This document shows positions 14,948 to 23,275 of a stretch of DNA of 24,790 nucleotides, piece after piece; the first letter of the stretch is position 1, and every line of letters begins with the position of its first letter. The position numbers were made by a program, and so were the translations under genes. Where the stretch lies: contig CALZZH010000012.1 of NCBI GenBank assembly GCA_945830595.1, forward strand, positions 1-24,790, written 5' to 3'. The notes beneath the pieces are model-generated. The model saw nothing but the letters and a program-made list of their open reading frames with translations, had not been told where the DNA came from and did no database searches. Source of the stretch: Avoscillospira sp945864925. GTDB taxonomy: Bacteria; Bacillota; Clostridia; Oscillospirales; Oscillospiraceae.

Positions 14948-15826
14948 TTGATAAAAAGTATGACCGGTTATGGACGGGCTTGCCGCAGCTGTGATGGCCG
15001 GGAGATCACGGTTGAGGTTCGCTCTGTGAACAACCGCTATCTGGATTGCAATATTAAGCTGCCCAGACTATACAGTTATGCGGAGGACCGCTTGAAACAG
15101 CTGGTGAAGGAACATGTATCGCGGGGAAAAGTGGATGTGTTCGTCACAGTTGTGAATACAACCGGGGATTCCGTTCAGATTTCGCTGAATCGTCCGGTTT
15201 TGGAAGGTTATCTGGCCGCCATGACGTCCATGGTTTCCGACTACCATGTACAAAATGACATTTCTGCCACCGCATTGGCACGACTGCCGGACGTCTTTTT
15301 GGTCCAGAAGGCCGATGTGGATGAAGAAGCCCAGGCGCAGGAGATCCTGCAAACTGCCGAAGAGGCTTTGCAGCAGTATGACGCCATGCGGATTGCGGAA
15401 GGCAAGGCCATGGAGCAGGATCTGACCAACCGCCGGGCCACCATTCTGGGCCTGGTCTCTCAGGTTGAAGCGCGGAGCCCTGTCACCGTGGCGGAATACC
15501 GGGCCCGCCTGCAGGCGAAAATGCAGGAGGTACTTTCCAGCACCTCCATCGAGGAGAGCCGCATTCTGACCGAGGCAGCCATCTTTGCCGATAAAATTGC
15601 CGTGGATGAGGAAACCGTCCGCCTGCGCAGTCATTTAAATCAGCTGGCGTCCATGCTTTCTGCCGGAGGCGCCATCGGACGGAAATTGGATTTTCTCCTG
15701 CAGGAAATGAACCGGGAGGCCAATACCATCGGCTCCAAAGGAAATGACCTGGAGCAGGCGAGAACTGTGGTTGACATCAAAGCAGAGCTGGAAAAGATCC
15801 GCGAGCAGACACAAAATATTGAATAA
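14948..15826 (+). CDS. yicC: YicC/YloC family endoribonuclease
   Basis: YicC/YloC proteins are endoribonucleases linked to small-RNA and stationary-phase RNA turnover. The 292-residue protein starts with the canonical MIKSMTGYGRA from a TTG at 14948, with GGAGGGG about six bases upstream; a GTG in frame at 14933 would add five residues but overlaps that ribosome-binding site. N-terminal domain motifs are EVRSVNNRYLD and SRGKVDVFV. The C-terminal DUF1732 segment RKLDFLLQEMNREANTIGSK is intact. It opens the conserved cluster seen in Bacillus as yloC-remA-gmk-rpoZ. Role in this organism is inferred from the family. Confidence 0.93.
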   Translation: MIKSMTGYGRACRSCDGREITVEVRSVNNRYLDCNIKLPRLYSYAEDRLKQLVKEHVSRGKVDVFVTVVNTTGDSVQISLNRPVLEGYLAAMTSMVSDYHVQNDISATALARLPDVFLVQKADVDEEAQAQEILQTAEEALQQYDAMRIAEGKAMEQDLTNRRATILGLVSQVEARSPVTVAEYRARLQAKMQEVLSSTSIEESRILTEAAIFADKIAVDEETVRLRSHLNQLASMLSAGGAIGRKLDFLLQEMNREANTIGSKGNDLEQARTVVDIKAELEKIREQTQNIE

Positions 15827-15838
15827 TCGGGAGGGCCT

Positions 15839-16114
15839 ATGAAACTGATTAATATAGGCTTTGGCAATATGGTATCCTCCGGCAGACTTCTTGCCATTGT
15901 CAGCCCGGAGTCTGCACCTATTAAGCGCATTATTCAGGAAGCGAAGGATCGCGGTATGCTGGTCGATGCAACTTACGGACGCCGGACCCGTGCCGTCATT
16001 ATAATGGACACCGATCATGTCATTCTGTCCGCCATACAGCCGGAGACCATCGCCGGCCGTGCTGCCGGCAAGGCAGATAGCGGTGTTCCGGAAGAGGAGG
16101 CAGAGCTGTCATGA
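15839..16114 (+). CDS. remA: RemA family regulator (DUF370)
   Basis: RemA is a small ring-forming DNA-binding regulator; in Bacillus subtilis it activates biofilm matrix and osmoprotection genes. This 91-residue protein has the near-invariant features INIGFGNMV, RLLAIVSPESAPIKR, LVDATYGRRTRAVIIMD and HVILSAIQPETIAGR. A GGGAGG ribosome-binding site precedes the ATG, and its TGA shares an ATGA junction with gmk. Family placement is firm; which genes it controls here is unknown. The C-terminal tail after residue 75 is acidic and not conserved. Confidence 0.93.
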   Translation: MKLINIGFGNMVSSGRLLAIVSPESAPIKRIIQEAKDRGMLVDATYGRRTRAVIIMDTDHVILSAIQPETIAGRAAGKADSGVPEEEAELS

Positions 16115-16713
16115 GCGGAAAACTGATTGTCATTTCCGGCCCGTCCGGTGTTGGAAAAAGCACCGTGCTAAAAAAGGTCATGGATCTGACGCCCAACCTG
16201 TATTTTTCTGTCTCAGCCACGACCCGGCCGCAGCGGCCCGGGGAAACCGATGGTGTCAACTATTTCTTTGTGAGCCGCGAGCGTTTCCAGCAAATGATTG
16301 CGGAGGAAGCGTTGCTGGAATACGCGGAGTATGTGGGCAATTTTTATGGCACGCCGGAAGCGCCTTTGAACGCCGCGCTGGAAGCGGGCAAGGACATCCT
16401 TCTCGACATTGAGGTACAAGGTGCCCTGAACGTCAAGCGGCGCCGGCCTGATGCCATTTTGATCTTTATGTTGGCCCCTTCTTTTCAGGACATTGAGAAT
16501 CGCCTGATCGGCAGGGGAGACACTGCCCCGGAGCTGGTTCAGAGCCGCTTGAATCGTGCGCGCTGGGAATATACGCAGGCGCCTCACTACGATTATCTGG
16601 TTGTCAACGATGACGTGGAGAAGGCCGCACAGGAAATCCGCTCCATTCTGACTGCAGAAAAATGCAGAACTTCAGAACGCATACATTATCTTACTCTCAA
16701 GGAGGATCTATAG
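16111..16713 (+). CDS. gmk: Guanylate kinase
   Basis: Gmk phosphorylates GMP to GDP with ATP and so feeds GTP and (p)ppGpp pools. The 200-residue protein has the P-loop GPSGVGKST (10-18), the GMP-binding SATTRPQRPGE and DGVNYFFVSR segments, and GNFYGTP followed by LLDIEVQGALNVK. Length is standard. It overlaps remA by four bases, and rpoZ starts one base after its stop, so coupling along the operon is likely. No anomalies were seen. Confidence 0.97.
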   Translation: MSGKLIVISGPSGVGKSTVLKKVMDLTPNLYFSVSATTRPQRPGETDGVNYFFVSRERFQQMIAEEALLEYAEYVGNFYGTPEAPLNAALEAGKDILLDIEVQGALNVKRRRPDAILIFMLAPSFQDIENRLIGRGDTAPELVQSRLNRARWEYTQAPHYDYLVVNDDVEKAAQEIRSILTAEKCRTSERIHYLTLKEDL

Positions 16714-16714
16714 A

Positions 16715-16921
16715 ATGCTTTACCCCCCCATGTCGGAACTTTTAAAACACATTGACAGCCGTTACCTTTTGGTGAACGTTGTGGCCCGCCGGGCCAGACA
16801 AATTTCCATCGAAGCGGAGCAGGAAGGCTATTCCTTGGCTGAAAAGCCCGTAACTTTGGCAATCCGGGAAGTTGCAGACGGCAAACTGACTGCTTCTGTG
16901 AAGGACGAATATCTGCGGTAA
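16715..16921 (+). CDS. rpoZ: RNA polymerase omega subunit
   Basis: Omega helps the beta-prime subunit fold and stabilises core RNA polymerase. This 68-residue protein has the family pattern MSELLKHIDSRYLLVNVVARRARQI and KPVTLAIREV near its centre. It starts one base after gmk, as in many Bacillota. The ribosome-binding site AAGGAGG lies about nine bases upstream; an internal ATG six codons in is possible but less favoured. The next gene in many relatives, coaBC, is missing, leaving a 126-base gap before priA. Confidence 0.93.
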   Translation: MLYPPMSELLKHIDSRYLLVNVVARRARQISIEAEQEGYSLAEKPVTLAIREVADGKLTASVKDEYLR

Positions 16922-16949
16922 GCGAGCTGCGCAACAACAGGGGAAGAGC

Positions 16950-17016
16950 GAAGAGAGAAAAGAAGAGGTTCTGACCATGTATGGAGATACCTGCTTCTCT
17001 TCACTTTTCACTCTTC
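16950..17016 (+). repeat. Purine/pyrimidine-rich inverted repeat between rpoZ and priA
   Basis: The arm GAAGAGAGAAAAG (16950-16962) pairs with CTTTTCACTCTTC (17004-17016) with one mismatch. An inner AAGAG (16963-16967) pairs with CTCTT (16997-17001) across a 2-base bulge, and AGGT/ACCT can extend it. The downstream sequence is TCTATTTTC. It could act as a weak terminator or attenuator ahead of priA, or be a remnant. Each strand is strongly purine or pyrimidine biased. Confidence 0.5.
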
Positions 17017-17047
17017 TCTATTTTCAAAAGCGTAAGGAGGAGACATT

Positions 17048-19498
17048 TTGATTGCGCTGGTTGCAGTATCCGCCGCCGTCTATGCCAGCGACAAGCCTTA
17101 CTCCTACCAAATCCCACCAGATATGGACGTTCAACCCGGGATCCGGGTAATCGTGCCATTTGGCCGCGGCAACAAACGGTGCGAAGGAATTGTGCTGGGA
17201 CTTCAAAGCGGTCATGGAGAGGGACTTAAGCCCATTGAACGGGTTATGGATTTGGATCCGGTTCTGTCTGCGGAATTCCTTCGCATGGCGGCTTTTCTGC
17301 GGGAGCGGTATTTTTGTACCTACTATGATGCCGTCAAGGCTATGCTTCCTGCAGGCCTTTGGTTTGACTCGGCTGAATCCTTTGAACGCACGGAGCGGCC
17401 GCTGCCGCAGGCTCTGCAGCAATCCTGCCCCATGGCAGTCCGGATTGTGGAAGCCATTGCCGACCGCGGCGGCTCAATCGAAAGCAGGGAACTGAAACAG
17501 TGTTTTCCAGACGCATTGGATGAACTGGAGAAAACACTGCAGCTGCTGCTGAAGAAAAAACTGCTGCGTTCCAATTTGGATTTTTCCAGAAAGGTTCATG
17601 ACAAAACTGAAAAAATCGCCACATTGGCCATTCCAGCTGAGGAGGCCATGGCTCTGGCGGAGCGAAAGCGCCGCGCCGCACCGCTGCAGGCGGAGGTTCT
17701 CAAACTCTTATGCGCCGTGGGAAGCGGCAATACAAAAGAAATCTGCTATCTTACGGGCGCGTCCATGCAGACACTCAACCGGCTGGAAAAGCTGGGGTGG
17801 GTTACCATGTCGGTGCGTGATGTGTTTCGTACGGCACTGCCATCCCAGGTGAAGCCTGCAGGCCCATTACAGCTCAATGATGAGCAGGCACTGGCGTTTG
17901 AGGCGCTGATGGCTCAGAGCCGCACACCGCGGCCCGGTGTCAGTCTCCTTTATGGCGTTACCGGCAGCGGAAAAACATCGGTCTATCTTTCCCTAATTCG
18001 AAAAATGCTGGACTGTGGCCGGGATGCGATCCTGCTGGTTCCTGAAATTTCCCTGACGCCGCAGTTGATCAGTCTCCTGGTGTCCCATTTTGGCGAAACT
18101 GTGGCTGTGCTGCACAGTGCGCTGCGGGTTTCAGAACGCTATGATGCATGGAAGCGGATTCGCCAGGGACATGCCCATGTTGTCATCGGAACCCGTTCCG
18201 CCGTCTTTGCGCCGGTGCAAAAACTGGGAATCATCATTGTGGATGAAGAACAGGAGCACTCCTATAAATCTGAAAACGCGCCCCGTTATCATGCCAGAGA
18301 AGTGGCAATCTATCGCGGGAGCAAGGAACAGGCTCTGGTTGTACTCGGCTCCGCCACACCGTCTGTGGAAACCATGTACCAGGCCAGGACGGGCGTCTAT
18401 ACCATGCACCGGCTCAAAACCCGGTACAACGGGCAGAATCTTCCGCAGGTTGAGATTCTGGATATGAAGCAGGAAATCCGCCAGGGCAATAATCTCAGCC
18501 TCAGCCGGCCCCTGCAGCAGGCTCTGGCAGATAATATACAAAATGGCCAGCAGAGTATTCTGTTTCTCAATCGCCGCGGTGCAGGCCGCTGTATGATCTG
18601 TGTGGACTGCGGAGAGGTTCCGCAATGCCCGAGATGCAGTGTCAGCCTGACCTACCATACGGCAAACCATCGCCTGATGTGTCATTACTGCGGCTATTCC
18701 CAGCCGGTTTATGACCGCTGCCCCCAATGTGGGGGGGCCATGAAAGTACTTGGCAGCGGAACGCAGAAAGTGGAACAGGAATTGCATCAGCTTTTTCCGG
18801 ATGTAGGCATTCTGCGGATGGATGCCGATACTGTTACTGCTTCCAACAGCCATGAAGCGATTCTGCGTCGCTTTCAGGAGGAGAAAATTCCCATTCTGAT
18901 TGGCACACAGATGGTAACAAAAGGTCTGAATTTTGAAAATGTTACCCTGGTAGGCGTAATTGATGCCGATATGTCTCTTTATATGAACCATTTTCGTGCG
19001 GCCGAAACGACCTTCTCCTTATTGACGCAGGTAATTGGCCGTTCAGGCCGCGGCACGCTGACGGGCCGTGCCATGATTCAGACCATGACACCGGAGCACA
19101 CTGTCATTTCCCTGGCTGCCAGGCAGGACTATGATACTTTCTATGCGTTGGAGATTACAATGCGGGAATTGCATCAATGTCCGCCTTTCGGCGATTTATA
19201 TACGGTCATGTTTACGGGACCCTTTGAAACACAAACCCTGACGTCTGCCCACTGGTTTCGGCAGCTGCTGGAACAATCTTCGCACGCACCGGAGTATTCG
19301 GATTTGAATTTTCTGCTGCTGGGACCGTCGCCGGCTGCCATTACCAAAGTTAATAATCTGTATCGCTATTGTTTGACGCTTCACTGCGCCAATAGCCGGA
19401 AGCTGCGCCTGCTTCTCTCGCATCTATTGAAGTGTTTTTACAGGGAAAAGGGGAACAGAGGCGTTACGGCCTTTTTGGATCTTAATTCTTATGAATAG
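17048..19498 (+). CDS. priA: PriA, primosomal replication restart helicase
   Basis: PriA is a 3'-5' superfamily 2 helicase that reloads the replisome at stalled forks. The 816-residue protein has an N-terminal DNA-binding region (IRVIVPFGRGNKRCEGIVLG), Walker A GVTGSGKTSVYL near residue 305, the Walker B variant DEEQEHSYK (DEEH in many others), GSATPSVE, the eight-cysteine zinc region around residues 514-562 (CVDCGEVPQCPRC and MCHYCGYSQP, DRCPQCGG), and the helicase motifs GTQMVTKGLNF and QVIGRSGRG. The start is TTG with a perfect AAGGAGG seven bases upstream. The order priA-def-fmt-rsmB matches Bacillota. Confidence 0.96.
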   Translation: MIALVAVSAAVYASDKPYSYQIPPDMDVQPGIRVIVPFGRGNKRCEGIVLGLQSGHGEGLKPIERVMDLDPVLSAEFLRMAAFLRERYFCTYYDAVKAMLPAGLWFDSAESFERTERPLPQALQQSCPMAVRIVEAIADRGGSIESRELKQCFPDALDELEKTLQLLLKKKLLRSNLDFSRKVHDKTEKIATLAIPAEEAMALAERKRRAAPLQAEVLKLLCAVGSGNTKEICYLTGASMQTLNRLEKLGWVTMSVRDVFRTALPSQVKPAGPLQLNDEQALAFEALMAQSRTPRPGVSLLYGVTGSGKTSVYLSLIRKMLDCGRDAILLVPEISLTPQLISLLVSHFGETVAVLHSALRVSERYDAWKRIRQGHAHVVIGTRSAVFAPVQKLGIIIVDEEQEHSYKSENAPRYHAREVAIYRGSKEQALVVLGSATPSVETMYQARTGVYTMHRLKTRYNGQNLPQVEILDMKQEIRQGNNLSLSRPLQQALADNIQNGQQSILFLNRRGAGRCMICVDCGEVPQCPRCSVSLTYHTANHRLMCHYCGYSQPVYDRCPQCGGAMKVLGSGTQKVEQELHQLFPDVGILRMDADTVTASNSHEAILRRFQEEKIPILIGTQMVTKGLNFENVTLVGVIDADMSLYMNHFRAAETTFSLLTQVIGRSGRGTLTGRAMIQTMTPEHTVISLAARQDYDTFYALEITMRELHQCPPFGDLYTVMFTGPFETQTLTSAHWFRQLLEQSSHAPEYSDLNFLLLGPSPAAITKVNNLYRYCLTLHCANSRKLRLLLSHLLKCFYREKGNRGVTAFLDLNSYE

Positions 19499-19509
19499 GG
19501 GAGGATATT

Positions 19510-20004
19510 ATGGCTCTTAGAAATATTGTTACGGTCGGGGACAGCGTTTTGACCAAGGTCTGCCGTCCTGTTGTTAATTTTGACCGTCGGCTCCATATTC
19601 TTTTGGACGATATGGCACAAACACTGGAAGCTGCCAACGGAGTCGGCCTGGCGGCGCCTCAGGTTGGCATTTTGCGCCGTGCCGTTCTGGTTGACACCGG
19701 AGATCATGGTGTACTGGAGCTGATCAATCCGGAAATCATCGAGCAGAGCGGCGAGCAGACCGGTCTGGAAGGCTGTCTCAGTGTGCCAGGTCAATACGGA
19801 ATTGTGACCCGTCCGAACGTTGTTAAAGTACGGGCGCAGGACCGGTTTGGACAGTGGTTTGAAGCGGAAGGAGAGGGCCTTACGGCGCGCTGCATGTGCC
19901 ACGAGCTGGCACATCTTGACGGCCAACTGTATACGGAGGTCGCCGACCGGATGCTGACACAGGAAGAATTGGATGAACTGATGGACGAGGATGAAGACGA
20001 ATGA
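19510..20004 (+). CDS. def: Peptide deformylase
   Basis: Deformylase removes the formyl group from nascent N-terminal methionine, using a metal bound by one cysteine and two histidines. The 164-residue protein has motif 1 GVGLAAPQ (44-51), motif 2 EGCLS with C89, and motif 3 CHELAHLDG with H131, catalytic E132 and H135. Motif 3 has alanine where many relatives have aspartate (HExDH), while all direct metal ligands are kept. A GGGGAGG ribosome-binding site precedes the ATG. The tail is very acidic. It overlaps fmt by four bases; pairing the formylase and deformylase genes is typical. Confidence 0.96.
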   Translation: MALRNIVTVGDSVLTKVCRPVVNFDRRLHILLDDMAQTLEAANGVGLAAPQVGILRRAVLVDTGDHGVLELINPEIIEQSGEQTGLEGCLSVPGQYGIVTRPNVVKVRAQDRFGQWFEAEGEGLTARCMCHELAHLDGQLYTEVADRMLTQEELDELMDEDEDE

Positions 20005-20918
20005 GACTGGTATTCATGGGAACGCCGGACATTGCCAGAACCTGTCTGCAAAAAATCTGCGAAAGCGGCTTTGAGGTTGCCGGTGTTTTTACCAAGCCTG
20101 ATACACCCAAAAATCGCGGCATGAAGCTGTCCATGTCGCCTGTGAAGGAATATGCTCTGAGCAGGGAGATCCCGGTTTTTCAGCCCTCTACCTTCAAAGA
20201 CGAAGCAGTCCTGGAGACACTGCGGCAATTGCAGCCTGATCTGATCCTGGTTGTTGCATATGGAAAGATTCTGCCGCAGGCGGTTTTGGATCTGCCGCCG
20301 CTGGGCTGCATTAATATGCATGCCAGCATCCTTCCGCAGCTGCGCGGAGCCGGTCCTGTACAATGGTCGATCCTCAACCACTGTAAAGAAACCGGTATCA
20401 CAGCCATGTATATGTCCGCAGGTATGGACGAAGGGGACATAATCCGCATTGTCAGGACCCCCATTGACTCCATGGAGACGGGAGCGGAGCTGATGGACCG
20501 GCTGGCGGTTCTGGCCGCTGATCTGGCCTGTGATACCATCCGTGCAGCCGAAAACGGTACCATCACACGCACGCCGCAGGAACATGATAAAGCAACCTAT
20601 GCGCCCATGCTGGACCGGTCCCTTTGTCCCATCGACTGGACACAAAGCCTGCAGCACGTCATGGATCAGGTGCGGGGGTTGATTCCGTGGCCCGTTGCAA
20701 CAACTGAAATTGGTGGAAAAAAATTCAAAATTTTCCGGGTAGAGGATGCAGGCCGTGAAACAAGCGCCAATCCGGGCACTCTCCTGGCTTTGACAAAGCG
20801 CGGCCTGGAAATTGCCTGCGGAAATGGTCAGGTGGGCTGTATCACACAGCTACAGGCAGAAGGCGGCAAGCGGATGCCTGCGGCGGACTATTTCCGTGGT
20901 CATCCCATTGATTTTTGA
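20001..20918 (+). CDS. fmt: Methionyl-tRNA formyltransferase
   Basis: Fmt formylates initiator Met-tRNA with 10-formyl-THF. The 305-residue protein has the N-terminal MRLVFMGTPD, the catalytic trio N105 and H107 (INMHASILPQLRGAGP) and D143 (GMDEGDI), and a C-terminal oligonucleotide-binding-like domain starting near residue 208 (LDRSLCPIDW, QVRGLIPWP). Some family-typical residues differ mildly (HASILPQLRGAGPVQW against HASLLPRWRGAAPIQ). It shares an ATGA junction with def. Function is secure by catalytic residues and context. Confidence 0.96.
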   Translation: MRLVFMGTPDIARTCLQKICESGFEVAGVFTKPDTPKNRGMKLSMSPVKEYALSREIPVFQPSTFKDEAVLETLRQLQPDLILVVAYGKILPQAVLDLPPLGCINMHASILPQLRGAGPVQWSILNHCKETGITAMYMSAGMDEGDIIRIVRTPIDSMETGAELMDRLAVLAADLACDTIRAAENGTITRTPQEHDKATYAPMLDRSLCPIDWTQSLQHVMDQVRGLIPWPVATTEIGGKKFKIFRVEDAGRETSANPGTLLALTKRGLEIACGNGQVGCITQLQAEGGKRMPAADYFRGHPIDF

Positions 20919-20934
20919 ACGGTAAGGAGCCATT

Positions 20935-22242
20935 ATGAGTGCCAGAACCACAGCGTTATCCGCTTTGATTGCCTGCCGGAAGCAAGGCGCTTGGGCAGAC
21001 GGCGTCTTAAAGGAATACATTGTCAGAGACCGGTTGGATAAGCGGGATGCTGCTCTGGCCACACGTCTGTGCTATGGTGTCATGCAAAACAGGATGCTGC
21101 TGGACTATGAAATTCAGGCCTGCCTGAAGGGGCAGCTGAAGAAATTGCAGCCGGTCGTCCTGGAGATTCTGCGTCTTGGCATGTATCAGATTCTGTTTTT
21201 GGATAAAATTCCGGTTTCTGCCGCAGTCAACGAGGCGGTGGAGCAGGGGAAAAAGTATGCCAATCGCAGCGCCGCAGGATTGATCAATGGCGTGCTCCGC
21301 CACGCTGCGCGGGAGAAGAATCAGCTTCCGGCACCCGAGAGCCTCAGCATCCGCTACAGTCATCCGGAACCTTTGGTAGAACTGTTGCGGGCGTCTGTCG
21401 GCGATGACCAGCTGGAGGCGCTGCTGGCCAGCCATAATCAGGCGCCCAGGACCACCATTCAGATAAACCCCCTGGCCGGAGACCCCAAGCACTTGGCCGC
21501 ACGGCTGCAGGAAAGCGGTCTGACATTGGAGCCGCATCCCTGGCAGGAGCATACCTACGAGGTCAGCGGAGTCGGCAATCTGGAAGCCCTTCCCATGTTC
21601 CAGGAGGGGGCGTTTTTGGTCCAGGATCCTGCGGCCAGATTGGCTGTGCAGGCAGCCGGCCTGGCTCCTGGCATGCGGGTGCTGGATTGCTGTGCCGCAC
21701 CTGGGGGAAAGAGCTTTTCTGCGGCTATGATCATGGAAAATCGCGGAAGCATTACTTCCTGCGACATTCATCCCCATAAAATCCAGCTGCTGGAGAAAGG
21801 TGCTGCCCGGCTTCACATTTCCATTTTGAAGGCCATGTTACAGGACGCCACCGCAGACGTTCCGCAATGGCATGATGCAATGGATGCTGTACTGGCGGAT
21901 GTTCCGTGCTCTGGTCTGGGCGTGATCCGAAAAAAGCCGGATATCCGTTACAAAGATTTGTCAAAACTCGAAAACCTTCCCCAACTGCAATTGCGAATTC
22001 TGGAGACAGTTTCTTCCTACGTCAAGCCTAGCGGGGTGCTGCTTTATAGCACCTGCACGATTCTGCGCCGGGAGAATGAAGATGTGGTCATGCAGTTTTT
22101 GCAGACACATCCGGCGTTTTCCCTGGAACATTTTTCTCTGCCTGAAGCCCTTGGCGCATCCTGTGACGGCATGCTGACGCTGCTGCCGCATTTGCATCAT
22201 ACAGATGGGTTTTTTATCTGCAGGCTTAGGAGGCATTCATGA
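20935..22242 (+). CDS. rsmB: RsmB, 16S rRNA m5C967 methyltransferase
   Basis: RsmB methylates a cytosine of 16S rRNA with S-adenosylmethionine. The 435-residue protein joins an N-terminal NusB-like domain (about 1-140, LATRLCYGVMQNR and VSAAVNEAVEQGKKY) to a Rossmann methyltransferase with VLDCCAAPGGKS (SAM binding) and ADVPCSGLGVIRKKPDIR with C325. It also has LLYSTCTILRRENEDVV with C374, the likely nucleophile by family analogy. An AAGGAG ribosome-binding site lies five bases before the ATG. It overlaps rlmN by four bases. Confidence 0.95.
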   Translation: MSARTTALSALIACRKQGAWADGVLKEYIVRDRLDKRDAALATRLCYGVMQNRMLLDYEIQACLKGQLKKLQPVVLEILRLGMYQILFLDKIPVSAAVNEAVEQGKKYANRSAAGLINGVLRHAAREKNQLPAPESLSIRYSHPEPLVELLRASVGDDQLEALLASHNQAPRTTIQINPLAGDPKHLAARLQESGLTLEPHPWQEHTYEVSGVGNLEALPMFQEGAFLVQDPAARLAVQAAGLAPGMRVLDCCAAPGGKSFSAAMIMENRGSITSCDIHPHKIQLLEKGAARLHISILKAMLQDATADVPQWHDAMDAVLADVPCSGLGVIRKKPDIRYKDLSKLENLPQLQLRILETVSSYVKPSGVLLYSTCTILRRENEDVVMQFLQTHPAFSLEHFSLPEALGASCDGMLTLLPHLHHTDGFFICRLRRHS

Positions 22243-23273
22243 AGCAGGACATCAAATCCATGAATTTAGCAGAGCTCTCGCAGGCGCTGCAAGCCCTGGG
22301 GGAGCCGCAATTCCGGGCAAAGCAGGTTTTTACCTGGCTGCATAAAGGCGCGCGAAGCTTTGACGAAATGACCAACCTCTCCAAAACGCTGCGCCAAAAA
22401 CTGGACAGCCAATATGAGATTACAGTGCCGATCATTGTCCGGAAGCAGCAGTCGGCAAAAGATGGGACAATCAAGTACCTTTGGCGTTTGAGGGACGGAA
22501 ATTGTGTAGAAACAGTCCTGATGCAGTACCACCATGGTAATTCCGTGTGTATTTCCTCAGAAGTCGGATGCGCGATGGGGTGCGCCTTCTGTGCTTCGAC
22601 AAAAGGCGGCCTGGTGCGCCGGCTGACGCCTTCCGAGATGGTAGACCAGGTGCTCTTTGCCTCTCTGGATTCGGGACTGGAAATTTCGAATATTGTTTTG
22701 ATGGGAATCGGGGAGCCGCTGGACAACTACGACACGGTGCTGCGCTTTCTGGAGCTGATCAACAGCCCTGACGGCATGAATATCGGCATGCGCCACATCA
22801 GTCTGTCGACATGCGGGCTGGTGGACAGAATACACCGTCTGGCCGAGGAGCAGCTGCAGCTGACCCTTTCCGTGTCGCTTCATGCACCCGTGAACGAGAT
22901 TCGCTCCACCATTATGCCCGTCAATAAACGGTATCCCGTGGAAGTTCTGCTGGAAGCCTGCCGGGATTATTTTCAAAAAACCGGCCGCAGAATTTCTTTC
23001 GAATACGCCATGATTCGAGACGTGAATGATTCCAAAGAGATGGCGGAAATTTTAGCAGAAAAACTCAGCGGCCTTGCGGCTCATGTCAATTTAATTCCGC
23101 TGAACAACATTGAGGAAAGTCCATTGAAGCCCAGCAGCAGAAAAGCCATTATGGAGTTTCAGCAGGTATTGGAGAAACACGGAATCCCCGCAACTGTCCG
23201 TAGGACGCTCGGAAGCGATATTGACGCTTCCTGCGGTCAGCTTCGCCGTAAATACGAAAGCAAGGAGGCGTGA
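22239..23273 (+). CDS. rlmN: RlmN, 23S rRNA A2503 / tRNA A37 C2-methyltransferase
   Basis: RlmN is a radical SAM enzyme that methylates C2 of A2503 in 23S rRNA and A37 of some tRNAs. The 344-residue protein has the CxxxCxxC cluster motif at C111, C115 and C118 (SEVGCAMGCAFCAS), the GMGEPLDNY-like loop GIGEPLDNYD, SLHAPVNEIRSTIMPVN, E91 and the conserved C332 (IDASCGQLRRK) that takes part in methyl transfer. A TAGGAGG ribosome-binding site is in place. Its stop lies two bases before the phosphatase start. No anomalies were seen. Confidence 0.97.
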   Translation: MKQDIKSMNLAELSQALQALGEPQFRAKQVFTWLHKGARSFDEMTNLSKTLRQKLDSQYEITVPIIVRKQQSAKDGTIKYLWRLRDGNCVETVLMQYHHGNSVCISSEVGCAMGCAFCASTKGGLVRRLTPSEMVDQVLFASLDSGLEISNIVLMGIGEPLDNYDTVLRFLELINSPDGMNIGMRHISLSTCGLVDRIHRLAEEQLQLTLSVSLHAPVNEIRSTIMPVNKRYPVEVLLEACRDYFQKTGRRISFEYAMIRDVNDSKEMAEILAEKLSGLAAHVNLIPLNNIEESPLKPSSRKAIMEFQQVLEKHGIPATVRRTLGSDIDASCGQLRRKYESKEA

Positions 23274-23275
23274 CT

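Noticed and set aside
22528..22543. ACCATGGTAAT inside rlmN, resembling operator site 1 of the his promoter
   Set aside because: It lies within a conserved coding stretch, has no promoter nearby and no second site at 24 bases; likely chance.
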